A stretch of 64,000 bases of DNA from Bacteroides mediterraneensis (GCF_025993685.1 NZ_DAJPEN010000001.1:1302001-1366000), one strand, 5' to 3'. Shown: positions 15,152 through 23,615, counted from the stretch's first letter. Made by a program: numbers and translations. The notes: generated by a model not told the origin, from the letters alone.

Positions 15152-15868
15152 TTACACCAGCGAGATGACGTAGCTTTCCATGCTTTTCAGGTCGATGTGC
15201 CAGAGTCGGCCGCTCAGTGCGTGCGGACTGCCCAGGATGACTTTCATCGTTTCGTTGGCTTCCACGCAGCCCACTACGCCCGGTGTGACACCCAGCACGG
15301 CTTTCGACGGATGGGGCATGGCCAGCATGCCTTCCTCGTCGGGGAAGAGGGTGCGGTAGTCGGGACCGCCCTGGTAGTTGAACACGGAAACCTGTCCGTC
15401 GAACTCGCGGATGGCCCCGTACACGTACACCTTGTCCAGCCGCACACAGGTGTCGTTGATGAGGTAGCGCGTGCGGAAATTGTCGCATCCGTCCACCACG
15501 ATGTCGTAGTTGGCGATGAGACATTCGGCGTTCTGCGGGGTGAGCCGTTCGTTCCAGGCCTCCACACGGATGTCGGAGTTGAGGGCTTGCAGGCGCAGCT
15601 TGGCCTGTTCCGCCTTGGAGAGCCCGATTTCAGGCTCGCTGTAGAGCACCTGCCGCTGGAGGTTGGTCTCGCTCACGGTGTCGTCGTCAATCAGTCCGAT
15701 GGTGCCCACTCCGGCACCGGCCAGGTAGAGGGCCACGGGCGAACCCAGTCCGCCCACTCCCACGATGAGCACGCGGGCCTGTTTCAGAAGGAGTTGTCCT
15801 GCCTCGCCGATTTCGTCGAGCAGAATCTGTCGGTTGTAGCGTGCAGCTTCTTTTTCGGTCAGTTTCAT
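15152..15868 (-). CDS. thiF: ThiF-family sulfur-carrier adenylyltransferase
   Basis: A 238-residue E1-like enzyme. MKLTEKEAARYNRQILLDEIG is the usual ThiF/MoeB opening; the ATP loop is VGVGGLGSPVALYLAGAGVG (residues ~36-55), DDDTVSETNLQRQ carries the conserved arginine and glutamine, and DGCDNFRTRY is the next hallmark. It adenylates the C-terminal glycine of ThiS so that sulfur can be added for thiazole formation. The two CxxC zinc-binding pairs of MoeB/ThiF are not visible, so it may be a zinc-less variant. Last gene of the thi operon, separated from thiH by a 22-bp repeat array. The start at 15868 excludes an upstream extension reading through that array. Confidence 0.88.
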   Translation of the reverse strand: MKLTEKEAARYNRQILLDEIGEAGQLLLKQARVLIVGVGGLGSPVALYLAGAGVGTIGLIDDDTVSETNLQRQVLYSEPEIGLSKAEQAKLRLQALNSDIRVEAWNERLTPQNAECLIANYDIVVDGCDNFRTRYLINDTCVRLDKVYVYGAIREFDGQVSVFNYQGGPDYRTLFPDEEGMLAMPHPSKAVLGVTPGVVGCVEANETMKVILGSPHALSGRLWHIDLKSMESYVISLV

Positions 15869-15971
15869 AAGGTGAAAAGGGGATAAAGGGTGAGTAAAAT
15901 GACAGAAGGCACCCGGAAGTCGGGAAAATGGCCTCCGGATGCCTTCTGAAAGGGGTTCTGCGTATGCTCGG

Positions 15972-16105
15972 AAAACGCCCTTGCGTTTCAAACAAAACGC
16001 CCTTACGTTTCAAGTAAAACGTACTTGCGTTTCAGGGAAAACGTACTTGCGTTTTTATCCAAACGCTTCGGCGTTTTCAGACGAGTGTAAAGGCGTTTCT
16101 CAAAG
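15972..16105. repeat. 22-bp-period intergenic array B, inside the thi operon
   Basis: Six units start at 15972, 15994, 16016, 16038, 16060 and 16082, an exact 22-bp period. Typical unit: AAAACGTACTTGCGTTT followed by a 5-base variable linker. Unit 5 has the variant core AAACGCTTCGGCGTTT and unit 6 is degenerate at its left arm. The array occupies the gap between the thiH stop (16124) and the thiF start (15868), so it should be transcribed as part of the operon mRNA. Confidence 0.85.
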
Positions 16106-16123
16106 GATGTTCCGGAGGGCTTT

Positions 16124-17275
16124 TCAGCGGGCCGGAGCCGCCTGGGCAAAGGTCTGTGCCATGTGGTCGAACGAAGCGTCCCAGTCTTTCCATACCGGTT
16201 CGCGTCCCACGGCCTTCAGGGCCTTCTCCACTTCCACGGCGGTACGTTCGTCGCTCACGTGGAACTGCTCCAGGGCCTGCGGATAGGTGTAGTAACCACC
16301 CGGTTCCGTCTTGCTCTCGGCACTCATGGTGGTGACACCCAGCGTAGCCATGTGGTCGCGGATGTTTGCCGGTTCACGCGTAGAGTAGGAGATGTCCACG
16401 TCGTGGTCGAAGATACGCATGGCGAAAGTCACCTGTGCCAGTTCCTTGTCGCTCATGATGACGTTGGGCTGGAAACCCTCGTTCTCGGCCGGACGCATGC
16501 GCGGGAAGTTCACGCTGTATTTCGTCTTCCAGTAATGTTTCTGCAGGTAGCGCAGGTGGTAAGCCATCATGGTCACGTCCGTACGCCAGTCCTCCAGTCC
16601 GATGAGCACGCCCATGCCGATGGAGTGTACGCCGGCCTGTCCCATGCGGTCGAATCCGTTGACACGCCATTCGAACTTCGATTTCATGCCGCGCGGATGG
16701 TACACGTTGTAGCGGGCCTTGTTGTACGTTTCCTGGAAACAGATGACACCGTTCAGTCCGTGGTGCACCAGTTCGGCATACTCTTCCGTCTTGAGCGGCA
16801 TCACCTCAATCTTCAGGTTGGAGAAATACGGTTTGGCCAGGTCGAGTGCTTTGGCCAGGTAAGGCACACCCGCCTTGGCCGGGTTTTCGCCCGTCACAAT
16901 CAGCAGGTTCTCAAACGGAGCCAGCTTCTTGATGGCCTTGTACTCGTTTTCGATTTCCTCCGGTGTGAGGATGGTGCGGGCCATCGGGTTGCTGATGTGG
17001 AAGCCGCAGTACACGCACGAGTTGGTACACGAGTTGGTGATATAGAGCGGAATAAACATGGAGATGGTACGTCCGAACCGTTCTTCGGTATATTTCTTGC
17101 TGAGGCGTGCCATGGGTTCGAGAAACTTTTCGGCAGCCGGCGAGATGAGTGCCATGAAGTCGTCTACGTCGCACCGTGATTTTCCGAGTGCCCGTATCAC
17201 GTCGGCCTCGGTTTTGGAGTAGATGGCCTTGGTCGTCTCCTCCCAGCTTATTTTTTCTAATTCGTCACTAAACAT
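16124..17275 (-). CDS. thiH: 2-iminoacetate synthase ThiH
   Basis: A 383-residue radical SAM enzyme that cleaves tyrosine to dehydroglycine (2-iminoacetate) and p-cresol for thiazole synthesis in anaerobes. The 4Fe-4S motif CxxxCxxC is visible as CTNSCVYCGF at residues ~82-91. MKSKFEWRVNGFDRMGQAG, GMGVLIGLEDWR and SVNFPRMRPAENE are ThiH hallmarks. It is cytosolic, works with ThiG, and lies between the four-helix-bundle gene and array B. Using ThiH rather than ThiO fits an anaerobe. Confidence 0.95.
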   Translation of the reverse strand: MFSDELEKISWEETTKAIYSKTEADVIRALGKSRCDVDDFMALISPAAEKFLEPMARLSKKYTEERFGRTISMFIPLYITNSCTNSCVYCGFHISNPMARTILTPEEIENEYKAIKKLAPFENLLIVTGENPAKAGVPYLAKALDLAKPYFSNLKIEVMPLKTEEYAELVHHGLNGVICFQETYNKARYNVYHPRGMKSKFEWRVNGFDRMGQAGVHSIGMGVLIGLEDWRTDVTMMAYHLRYLQKHYWKTKYSVNFPRMRPAENEGFQPNVIMSDKELAQVTFAMRIFDHDVDISYSTREPANIRDHMATLGVTTMSAESKTEPGGYYTYPQALEQFHVSDERTAVEVEKALKAVGREPVWKDWDASFDHMAQTFAQAAPAR

Positions 17276-17327
17276 TTCAGTAATTAATAATTAAAAATTA
17301 ATAATTAAAAACGGTGGCCTGATGCAT

Positions 17328-17744
17328 TTATGAATTGGACTTGGCGGTTTTGATGATACTGACCAGCAGTTTGATGAGTTCGGTACAGTCCGACTGGATG
17401 GAATCGTACGCTGTTTTCTCGATGTAGTTGGATTCCGACAACAGCAGGAGCCAGTAGTCGGTCTCGTTGGCTTCTTTCAGCGCGATGTGCAGTTTGTGGG
17501 CGAAATCATTCTTGCTTTCGGCAAACTCGGCTTCCCGTATCAGCGCTCCTATGGCCGTGCCGCTACGCAGCAGTTGTTTGGACATGACATACTCGTTCTT
17601 CTCGGTGGTGAGAAACTGGTATGCCTTGATGATGCGCAAGGCAAACTCCGTCGCTTTCCGGTTGATGACGCTGTCGTTCTTCATCTTGCCAAATCCACGG
17701 ATGGATGCCTCCCTGGAAAAGGAAGTCATCCACTCGTTTTTCAT
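17328..17744 (-). CDS. four-helix-bundle protein (23S rRNA intervening-sequence family)
   Basis: A 138-residue helical protein of the S23/IVP four-helix-bundle family: KATEFALRIIKAYQFLTTEKNEYVMSKQ, then LLRSGTAIGALIREAEFAESKNDF, the most typical segment, then helical LHIALKEANETDYWLLLL. The start may be MKNEW at 17744, six bases after the thiC stop, or MKNDS at 17684, which matches the usual family opening. Relatives act as pentameric bundles in retroelement accessory proteins or are found in rRNA intervening sequences; cellular function is unclear. It sits as a cassette between thiC and thiH, flanked by AT-rich ATTAATAATTAAAAATTAAT-type sequence, and is not a known thiamine gene. Confidence 0.85.
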   Translation of the reverse strand: MKNEWMTSFSREASIRGFGKMKNDSVINRKATEFALRIIKAYQFLTTEKNEYVMSKQLLRSGTAIGALIREAEFAESKNDFAHKLHIALKEANETDYWLLLLSESNYIEKTAYDSIQSDCTELIKLLVSIIKTAKSNS

Positions 17745-17750
17745 TTTTCA

Positions 17751-19451
17751 TTATTCATTATTAATTGTTTTCAGGTCGCGGCTGAGTTTCATCGCACAGA
17801 AGTTCGGACCACACATGGTGCAGTACTCGCCGTCGGTGTGACGTCCCTCGTTGAAGTATTCCAGCGCACGGTCGGGGTCGAGGCTCAGGTGGAACTGGTC
17901 GCGCCAGCGGAACTCGTAGCGGGCCTTGCTCAGGGCATTGTCGCGGATTTGTGCGCCCGGATGACCTTTGGCCAGGTCGGCCGCATGGGCGGCAATCTTG
18001 TAGGTGATGACACCCGTACGCACGTCTTCACGGTTGGGCAGACCCAGATGTTCCTTCGGGGTGACGTAGCACAGCATGGCCGTACCCAGCCAGCCGATTT
18101 GTGCGGCACCGATGGCCGAGGTGATGTGGTCGTATCCCGGGGCGATGTCGGTCACCAGCGGGCCGAGGGTGTAGAACGGTGCGTTGTGGCAGTGGCTGAT
18201 TTGACGCTCCATGTTCTCGCGGATTTTGTGCAAGGGCACGTGTCCCGGACCTTCGATGAAGGCCTGCACGTTCTTCGCCCACGCACGGGTCACCAGCTCG
18301 CCCATCGTGTCGAGTTCGGCAAACTGTGCCTCGTCGTTGGCGTCGGCGATACAGCCCGGACGCAACCCGTCGCCCAATGACACGGCCACGTCATACTGTG
18401 CCAGGATGTCGCAGATGTCGTCGAAGTGCTCGTAGAGGAACGATTCCTGGTCGTGGATGAGGCACCACTTGCTCATGATGCTTCCGCCGCGGCTCACGAT
18501 GCCGCACAGACGCTTGTCGGCCAGGTGCACGTTGTGGCGGCGGATACCGGCATGGATGGTGAAGTAGTCCACTCCCTGCTCGCACTGCTCGATGAGGGTG
18601 TCGCGGTAGATTTCCCATGTCAGGTCTTCTACCTTGCCGTTCACCTTCTCCAGTGCCTGGTAGATGGGCACGGTGCCCACCGGTACCGGACAGTTGCGCA
18701 CAATCCATTCGCGTGTCTCGTGGATGTTGGCACCCGTCGACAGGTCCATCAGCGTGTCGCCGCCCCATTTGCAGCTCCACACGGCCTTGTCCACTTCCTC
18801 GTCGATGCTCGACGTGGTGGCCGAGTTGCCGATGTTGGTATTGATTTTCACCAGGAAGTTGCGGCCGATGATCATCGGTTCCGATTCCGGGTGGTTGATG
18901 TTGGCAGGCAGCACGGCCCGTCCGGCGGCAATCTCATCGCGCACGAACTCCGGCGTGATGTAGGTGTCGATGCCCAGCTCCTTGCAGTTCATGTTCTCAC
19001 GGATGGCCACGTATTCCATTTCCGGGGTGATGATGCCCTGTTTGGCGTAGTACATCTGCGTGCTGCTGTGGCCTTCCTTGGCGCGGTAGGGCAGGGCGAT
19101 GTGCTCAAAGCGCAGGTGGTCGAGCGAGGGATCGTCGCGGCGCATCTTGCCGTATTCCGAGGTGATGGACGGCAGCTGTTCCACGTCGCCGCGGGAAGTA
19201 ATCCAGCTCTCGCGCATGCGCGGAAGTCCTTTCTTCAGGTCAATCTGGATGTTCGGGTCGCTGAACGGACCGCTGGTATCGTACACGTACACCGGGTCGT
19301 TGGGGGTCATTACCTTCTTTCCGTCGACTACGGTCACCGTGGGGGTGAGGTTCACTTTCTGCATGCCTACCTTGATGAAGGGGAATAAGGTGCCCTGCAT
19401 GTAGGCTTTCTCGGCATGGGCGTATGCTTTTGGGTCTTTTTCTTTTTCCAT
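17751..19451 (-). CDS. thiC: phosphomethylpyrimidine synthase ThiC
   Basis: A 566-residue radical SAM enzyme converting aminoimidazole ribotide to HMP phosphate. Visible marks are GMQKVNLTPT near the start, NTNIGNSATTSSIDEEVDK, DLSTGANIHETREWI, the DYFTIHAG segment, SRGGSIMSKW, and the C-terminal cluster motif CTMCGPNFCAMK (CxxCxxxxC). It is slightly shorter than the ~600-630 residues of proteobacterial ThiC, as in other Bacteroidetes. It is the central gene of the operon controlled by the TPP riboswitch at 21776-21866. Confidence 0.96.
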   Translation of the reverse strand: MEKEKDPKAYAHAEKAYMQGTLFPFIKVGMQKVNLTPTVTVVDGKKVMTPNDPVYVYDTSGPFSDPNIQIDLKKGLPRMRESWITSRGDVEQLPSITSEYGKMRRDDPSLDHLRFEHIALPYRAKEGHSSTQMYYAKQGIITPEMEYVAIRENMNCKELGIDTYITPEFVRDEIAAGRAVLPANINHPESEPMIIGRNFLVKINTNIGNSATTSSIDEEVDKAVWSCKWGGDTLMDLSTGANIHETREWIVRNCPVPVGTVPIYQALEKVNGKVEDLTWEIYRDTLIEQCEQGVDYFTIHAGIRRHNVHLADKRLCGIVSRGGSIMSKWCLIHDQESFLYEHFDDICDILAQYDVAVSLGDGLRPGCIADANDEAQFAELDTMGELVTRAWAKNVQAFIEGPGHVPLHKIRENMERQISHCHNAPFYTLGPLVTDIAPGYDHITSAIGAAQIGWLGTAMLCYVTPKEHLGLPNREDVRTGVITYKIAAHAADLAKGHPGAQIRDNALSKARYEFRWRDQFHLSLDPDRALEYFNEGRHTDGEYCTMCGPNFCAMKLSRDLKTINNE

Positions 19452-19510
19452 ATAAATCGGGTTTGTTTGCGGGTAGGGGAAAGTCCCTTACCGGTTGATA
19501 AAATCAGGAT

Positions 19511-20287
19511 TTACTCATTCAAGAAAGAAGTGAGGGGAGAGGAAGCGGAAGCCACCAGGTTGTCGGCCTGCACGCCCAGTCCGGCTTCGTAGGCACGGCG
19601 TCCGGCGATGACGGCCTCCTTGAAGGCGATGGCCATTTCCACCGGGTTTCCGGCAACGGCGATGGCGGTGTTCACCAGACAGGCGTCGGCACCCATCTCC
19701 ATGGCTTCAGCGGCATGGCTCGGAGCTCCGATACCGGCATCCACTACCACCGGCACGTTGCTCTGCTCGATGATGATGCGCAGGAAGTCGCGGGTCTGCA
19801 ATCCCTTGTTCGTACCGATGGGGGCAGCCAGCGGCATCACCGTAGCGGCTCCGGCTTCTTCCAGACGCTTGCAGAGGGTCGGGTCGGCCTGGCAGTAGGG
19901 CAATACCACGAAACCGAGTTTCACGAGCTCTTCCGTAGCCTTCAGGGTTTCGGTAGAGTCGGGCAACAGGTAGCGCGGGTCGGGGTGGATTTCCAGTTTC
20001 AGCCAGTTGGTGCCGAAGGCTTCGCGGGCCATCTGTGCGGCGAACACGGCTTCTTCTGCGGTGCGCACGCCGGAGGTGTTCGGAAGGAGTTGGATATGCG
20101 GGTGGATGATATGTTTCAGCATGTCGTCTTCCTTGTTCTCAAGTTCGATGCGTTTCATGGCGACGGTCACCATCTGGGTGCCGGAAGCGAGAATGGCTTC
20201 TTCCATGACTTGGTTGGAGTTGAATTTTCCTGTTCCCAGGAACAGGCGGGAGTCGAATTCTTTTCCCGCAATCATTAGTTTCTTCAT
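19511..20287 (-). CDS. thiG: thiazole synthase ThiG
   Basis: A 258-residue (beta/alpha)8 enzyme that builds the thiazole phosphate from DXP, dehydroglycine and ThiS thiocarboxylate. The Schiff-base lysine lies in VTVAMKRIE (residue ~45). LPNTSGVRTAEEAV, LEIHPDPRYLLPD, VMPLAAPIGTNKGL and VVVDAGIGAPSHAAEAMEMG are all typical. Length is normal. A 575-bp spacer with a repeat element separates it from thiE upstream, unusual within this otherwise compact operon. Confidence 0.96.
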   Translation of the reverse strand: MKKLMIAGKEFDSRLFLGTGKFNSNQVMEEAILASGTQMVTVAMKRIELENKEDDMLKHIIHPHIQLLPNTSGVRTAEEAVFAAQMAREAFGTNWLKLEIHPDPRYLLPDSTETLKATEELVKLGFVVLPYCQADPTLCKRLEEAGAATVMPLAAPIGTNKGLQTRDFLRIIIEQSNVPVVVDAGIGAPSHAAEAMEMGADACLVNTAIAVAGNPVEMAIAFKEAVIAGRRAYEAGLGVQADNLVASASSPLTSFLNE

Positions 20288-20299
20288 TGTTCTATATAT

Positions 20300-20735
20300 G
20301 TTTTTGGTTTGTTTTTGCTTTTACTTTTTCTTTTTGGCTTTCCTTTTACTTTTTCTTTTTGGCGGCAAAAAGAAAAAGGTAACAAAAAGAAAAACCGCCG
20401 TCTGCAGTTTCAAGGCGGCTGCGAGGCTTCGCCCGGCGGAAGCGCAGGAACTCGCTTCGCTCAAACAGCCTGCGCTTCTTTTCGCCGTGCTCCGCTTCTT
20501 CGCTTTTCGCCTTGAAGCTGAGGACGGGATTTTTTCGCTGGCTTGCTCTTCGCTCTTCGCCCTTTGGGCGAAATCGCTTTGTGGGGAGGTGGAGCTTTTG
20601 CTTGCGCTTCTATTTCTTACTTCGCTTTTTGCTTTGTTCTTCCTTTTGGGCGAAATCGCTGTGTGGGGAGGGGTGTGGAGTTTGGGTCTGCGTTCCTTTA
20701 CTCGTTTATTCTTTGCTGTAAAGATGAAACTTCTT
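20300..20735. repeat. dispersed low-complexity repeat element between thiE and thiG
   Basis: The segment starts with two copies of TTTTACTTTTTCTTTTTGGC (about 20320 and 20345). The second is part of a 13-bp inverted repeat, CTTTTTCTTTTTG (20349-20361) and CAAAAAGAAAAAG (20366-20378). It then has a GC-rich part with AAGCGCAGGAACTCGCTTCG, and two copies of TTTGGGCGAAATCGCT about 80 bp apart (near 20562 and 20646), each followed by GTGGGGAGG. All frames over it are low complexity (long F/L or K runs) and not credible proteins. From memory, similar T-rich/K-rich intergenic elements are common in Bacteroides genomes. Confidence 0.6.
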
Positions 20736-20862
20736 TGACGTACAAAAGTGCGTGCGAGTTTGCGATGAAAGTCTGAAAATAAGAGGAGTTGAAAAATTTG
20801 TTTCTTTTGTTCTTCTGTCTAAAAATGAACACAACCACAAATTCTTCGTCCTCCGTTTTTCA

Positions 20863-21507
20863 TTATTCATTATTCATTTTTAATTGACTCACGATTCTTC
20901 TCGTTTCTTCCACCGGATTCTCTGCCCGCAGGATGGTGCCGCTCAGGGCGATGCCTGTCACACCGGTCTGCAGGATGGCGGGGATGTCATCCAGGGTGAT
21001 GCCCCCGATGGCGACGATGGGCAGGTGGATGCCTTCCGCCTTCATTTGCTGTACGATGGAACGGTATCCTTCGAGGCCGAGGATGGGGCTGAGCTTCTCT
21101 TTGGTGGTGGTGAAGCGGAAGGGGCCGCAACCGATGTAGTCGGCACCGGCTTCATAGTGGGCCCGTACGTCGTCGAACGTGTTGGCGGTGCCCCCGATGA
21201 GGAAGTCCCTGCCCAGGATTTTCCGCGCTTCGGCTATCGGCATGTCGTTCTTGCCCAGGTGTACCCCGTCGGCCTTCAGCTTGCGCACCAGTTCCACCCG
21301 GTCGTCGATGAGGAAGGTGGCCCCGTACGTGTGGCACAGTTTCTGTACCTCCACAGCCACGGCTTCCGTCTCTTCGTCGGAGGCATGCTTCATGCGCAGC
21401 TGTACCCAGCGGCAGCCCCCTTCGAGGGCCATGCGGGCCGAGTCAAGATACGAATACGTGTCGGTGAAATGCGTGATGAACTGCAGCTTGAAATGATTCA
21501 TGTCCAT
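20863..21507 (-). CDS. thiE: thiamine phosphate synthase ThiE
   Basis: A 214-residue TIM-barrel enzyme joining HMP-PP and thiazole phosphate. Visible marks: ALEGGCRWVQLRMK, FLIDDRVELVRKLKADGVHLGK (residue ~75-95), GTANTFDDV, YIGCGPFRFTTTK and VAIGGITLDDIPAI. The ATG at 21507 follows a GGAGGATGAGG ribosome-binding-like stretch; an in-frame GTG at 21522 would overlap thiS and is less likely. It follows thiS closely. The downstream flank (20859-20885) carries the ATTATTCATTATTCATTTTT sequence also seen after thiC. Confidence 0.94.
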   Translation of the reverse strand: MDMNHFKLQFITHFTDTYSYLDSARMALEGGCRWVQLRMKHASDEETEAVAVEVQKLCHTYGATFLIDDRVELVRKLKADGVHLGKNDMPIAEARKILGRDFLIGGTANTFDDVRAHYEAGADYIGCGPFRFTTTKEKLSPILGLEGYRSIVQQMKAEGIHLPIVAIGGITLDDIPAILQTGVTGIALSGTILRAENPVEETRRIVSQLKMNNE

Positions 21508-21511
21508 GGCC

Positions 21512-21712
21512 TCATCCTCCACAAGCGGCTTTGATGATGACCAGACTGTCGCCCTCCTTCAGGACGGTGTGTTCCCATTCCGCACGCGGAATCATGCGGT
21601 TATGCAGCGCGATGGCCACTCCCTGTGCCGGAAGCTCCAGTTGCTGTGCCAGTGCGGCAATGTGCTGACCTTGTGTAAGTTCAGTCTCTTTGTTGTTTAC
21701 CAGTACTTTCAT
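21512..21712 (-). CDS. thiS: sulfur carrier protein ThiS
   Basis: A 66-residue ubiquitin-like carrier ending in the required Gly-Gly (AACGG), which ThiF adenylates and which then carries the thiocarboxylate sulfur to ThiG. The start MKVLVNNKETEL and the mid-part GVAIALHNRMIPRAEWEHTVLKEGD are standard. First gene of the operon, about 65 bp downstream of the riboswitch. Confidence 0.95.
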   Translation of the reverse strand: MKVLVNNKETELTQGQHIAALAQQLELPAQGVAIALHNRMIPRAEWEHTVLKEGDSLVIIKAACGG

Positions 21713-21775
21713 AATCGTTCAGTGTTAGTGTAAACCAAAGAGGCGGGTCCCGAAAGGGAAAAGAAATAGAGGCTG

Positions 21776-21866
21776 GAATCAACAATCCCTTCGTCGGTAT
21801 TAACCGCATCAGGTTCGTAGGGTATAATCTCAGCCCGGACGCATCCTTGGGGCACCCCTTTGTTTA
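21776..21866 (-). promoter_or_regulatory. TPP riboswitch (THI element)
   Basis: Read on the minus strand, the region contains the conserved elements in order: GGGGTGCC, GGGCTGAGATTATACCC, GAACCTGAT, and CGACGAAGGGA near the 3' end. These are the signature core of the thiamine pyrophosphate riboswitch. It lies in the 5' leader of thiS and would lower expression of the whole operon when TPP is plentiful. Confidence 0.95.
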
Positions 21867-21874
21867 CTTTCTGG

Positions 21875-21882
21875 CAAAGGTA
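21875..21882 (-). promoter_or_regulatory. -7 box of the thi operon
   Basis: TACCTTTG on the minus strand, about 10 bp ahead of the riboswitch, matches TAnnTTTG and places the transcript start directly before the aptamer. Confidence 0.6.
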
Positions 21883-21941
21883 ACGAAAACTTTGAAACGG
21901 CGGACAGCTGCCGTGCCTTTTTTACCTTTTTTTGCAGGCAA

Positions 21942-22619
21942 TCAACGGTGCTCCCGGAACAGCTGCACCTTCACGCCGAACGAGAGGCGGAGAATGTCGC
22001 GCATCGAGAGACTCTTGTTGGTCACCTTGCTGATGAGGTACAGCTCGCAGGTGCTCAGCTCGTAGAAGAGGGAGACATGGCGCACCAGCTCGTGGCGGGG
22101 ACTGAATCCGAACCGTTGCCCCACGAAGAGGTAAGGCCGCACCTTGGTACTGAAGTTGTAGTATTTGTTGGGATAGCGTCCCGGTTCCTTCTTCCAGAAC
22201 TCCTCGCCCGCAATGGTCGTGAGGTAGAGTCCGCAGTAGAAGGGTTCCGCCATCCAGTGCTCCTTGAAGCAGATGCTCCAGGGTATGTAGTTCTGCTTCA
22301 CGGTGAAGGTGAGCCGGAACTTCTCGGCATATTTCGACGGGAGAAAACCCACTAGAAAGTCCGTTTCCCACTGGCAGCGGCGTCCGTAATCCCAGCCCAC
22401 GCCCACTGAGTTGAGTCCCATTCCTCCGGCGTACTGCCATTTCAGGTGAGTGGGTTTCAGGCGTTCCCATCCTTCATAGCGCAGGTGCGTGCGCTGGTCC
22501 CACCGCCGTTCCCTGACGGTCGGGGCGACAGAGTCATTCTGTGCCTGCAGGGGCAGGAGAGCCATCGCGACCAGTCCTCCCACCAGTATCCCTTTAAAAA
22601 TCGACCACTTCATACGCAT
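21942..22619 (-). CDS. outer-membrane-associated protein of unknown function
   Basis: A 223-225-residue protein starting MRMKWSIF (22619) or MKWSIF (22613), with a signal peptide (GILVGGLVAMALLPLQAQ). The mature chain is rich in aromatic and alternating strands (WQYAGGMGLNSVGVGWDYG, FSTKVRPYLFVGQRFGFS) and ends close to LSFGVKVQLF, in keeping with a small outer-membrane barrel. The much longer open frame upstream is a shadow of the metallophosphoesterase gene. Its first codons overlap the 3' end of that gene by about 26 bp, so the two form an operon. Function unknown. Confidence 0.6.
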   Translation of the reverse strand: MRMKWSIFKGILVGGLVAMALLPLQAQNDSVAPTVRERRWDQRTHLRYEGWERLKPTHLKWQYAGGMGLNSVGVGWDYGRRCQWETDFLVGFLPSKYAEKFRLTFTVKQNYIPWSICFKEHWMAEPFYCGLYLTTIAGEEFWKKEPGRYPNKYYNFSTKVRPYLFVGQRFGFSPRHELVRHVSLFYELSTCELYLISKVTNKSLSMRDILRLSFGVKVQLFREHR

Positions 22620-23433
22620 AGCCGTCGGCATTAAGGGTGAATAACAGGTAGGCACGCTTCTTGGCGCAGGTACATTCGTAGTACAGGATGCCGTCGTCGA
22701 AGAAATCATCCACACTGATGTTGTGTCCGTGGCCGTAGACACAGAATTGCAGGTCGGGCATCTGCCGCAGGTAATACTGGAAATACTCCGCCAGGTTGTT
22801 GTTGAACTGCTCGGAGAAGGGGCCCGCATGCATGGCCACCACGGTTTTTTCCACCCCCTCGGGCACATTGTCGATTTCATCGCGGATATACTGGATGTTG
22901 GGCACAGCCGACGAATTGTCGAACTCCAGGGCGTTGGTGTTCAGGCAGAGAAACCTTACGTTGCCGGCGGTGAAGGCAAAATCCTCCGTGCCGAATATTT
23001 TACGGTACACGTCGAGTCCCGTAGCCAGACAGTCGTGGTTGCCCAGCAGACAGACGTAAGGCACGTTCAGTCCGTTGAGAATGTCGCGCTGCTTCTCGAA
23101 CTCCAGCTTCAGGCCGAAGTCGGACAAGTCGCCCGTGTGGACCACGAAGTCCAGGTCGCCCCGTCGGTTCAGCGCCTCCACGGCATCCTCCGTCTCGTCG
23201 TACCAGCGTTGTGTGTCGCTGATTACGGCAAACCGGATTTCCTCTTTCCCCCGGGTAGCCTCCTCGATTTGTTCGATGTGGCGGCGGTTCACGTCCGTCT
23301 CCCCGTCGATGTCCAGGTCGTACGGATGATATTCAATCATGTCGCATCCTCCCAGCAGCAAAGCCCACAGGCAGCCGTATATCAGCCGGAAGTGCAGGCG
23401 GAAGCAATGAGGGAGTGTCGGATAAGTACGCAT
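22594..23433 (-). CDS. calcineurin-like metallophosphoesterase lipoprotein
   Basis: A 279-residue protein with a lipoprotein-type signal (LIYGCLWALLLGGC, cysteine ~23). The metallophosphoesterase motifs are in order: SDTQ (as VISDTQRW), VHTGDLSD, LLGNHDC, MHAGPF and YGHGHN, covering the metal ligands D, D/N, N, H and H. It is predicted to hydrolyse phosphoesters at the periplasmic face or cell surface. The upstream frame to 23535 is excluded by a TACCTTTG promoter box at 23455-23462. Confidence 0.88.
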   Translation of the reverse strand: MRTYPTLPHCFRLHFRLIYGCLWALLLGGCDMIEYHPYDLDIDGETDVNRRHIEQIEEATRGKEEIRFAVISDTQRWYDETEDAVEALNRRGDLDFVVHTGDLSDFGLKLEFEKQRDILNGLNVPYVCLLGNHDCLATGLDVYRKIFGTEDFAFTAGNVRFLCLNTNALEFDNSSAVPNIQYIRDEIDNVPEGVEKTVVAMHAGPFSEQFNNNLAEYFQYYLRQMPDLQFCVYGHGHNISVDDFFDDGILYYECTCAKKRAYLLFTLNADGYAYEVVDF

Positions 23434-23454
23434 AAGCAATTCATTTTGTGCATG

Positions 23455-23462
23455 CAAAGGTA
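23455..23462 (-). promoter_or_regulatory. -7 box of the metallophosphoesterase operon
   Basis: TACCTTTG on the minus strand, 22 bp ahead of the start codon, is a perfect TAnnTTTG match. Confidence 0.55.
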
Positions 23463-23615
23463 AGTCACAAATGCGGTTCGTCCGTTTTTCAGAAAGTCGG
23501 ATTTTCTGTCCTGAAAGTCGGTATTTTCCCCACAAAGTACATTTAGCACACTTATCCGGCAGTCAGGGGGAGGTCTTTCAGCCCCTCCCTGTGAGTCTGG
23601 CGGAAGCCGCTCCGG

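Noticed and set aside
15972..16105. The 22-bp arrays as CRISPR arrays
   Set aside because: Unit plus spacer is only 22 bp, the linkers are 5-6 bp, the cores vary between units, and no cas gene is present in the window.
20007..20738. A 243-residue plus-strand ORF over thiG and the following spacer
   Set aside because: Its first part is antisense to thiG and the rest is low-complexity repeat (F/L and K runs). It is not a gene.
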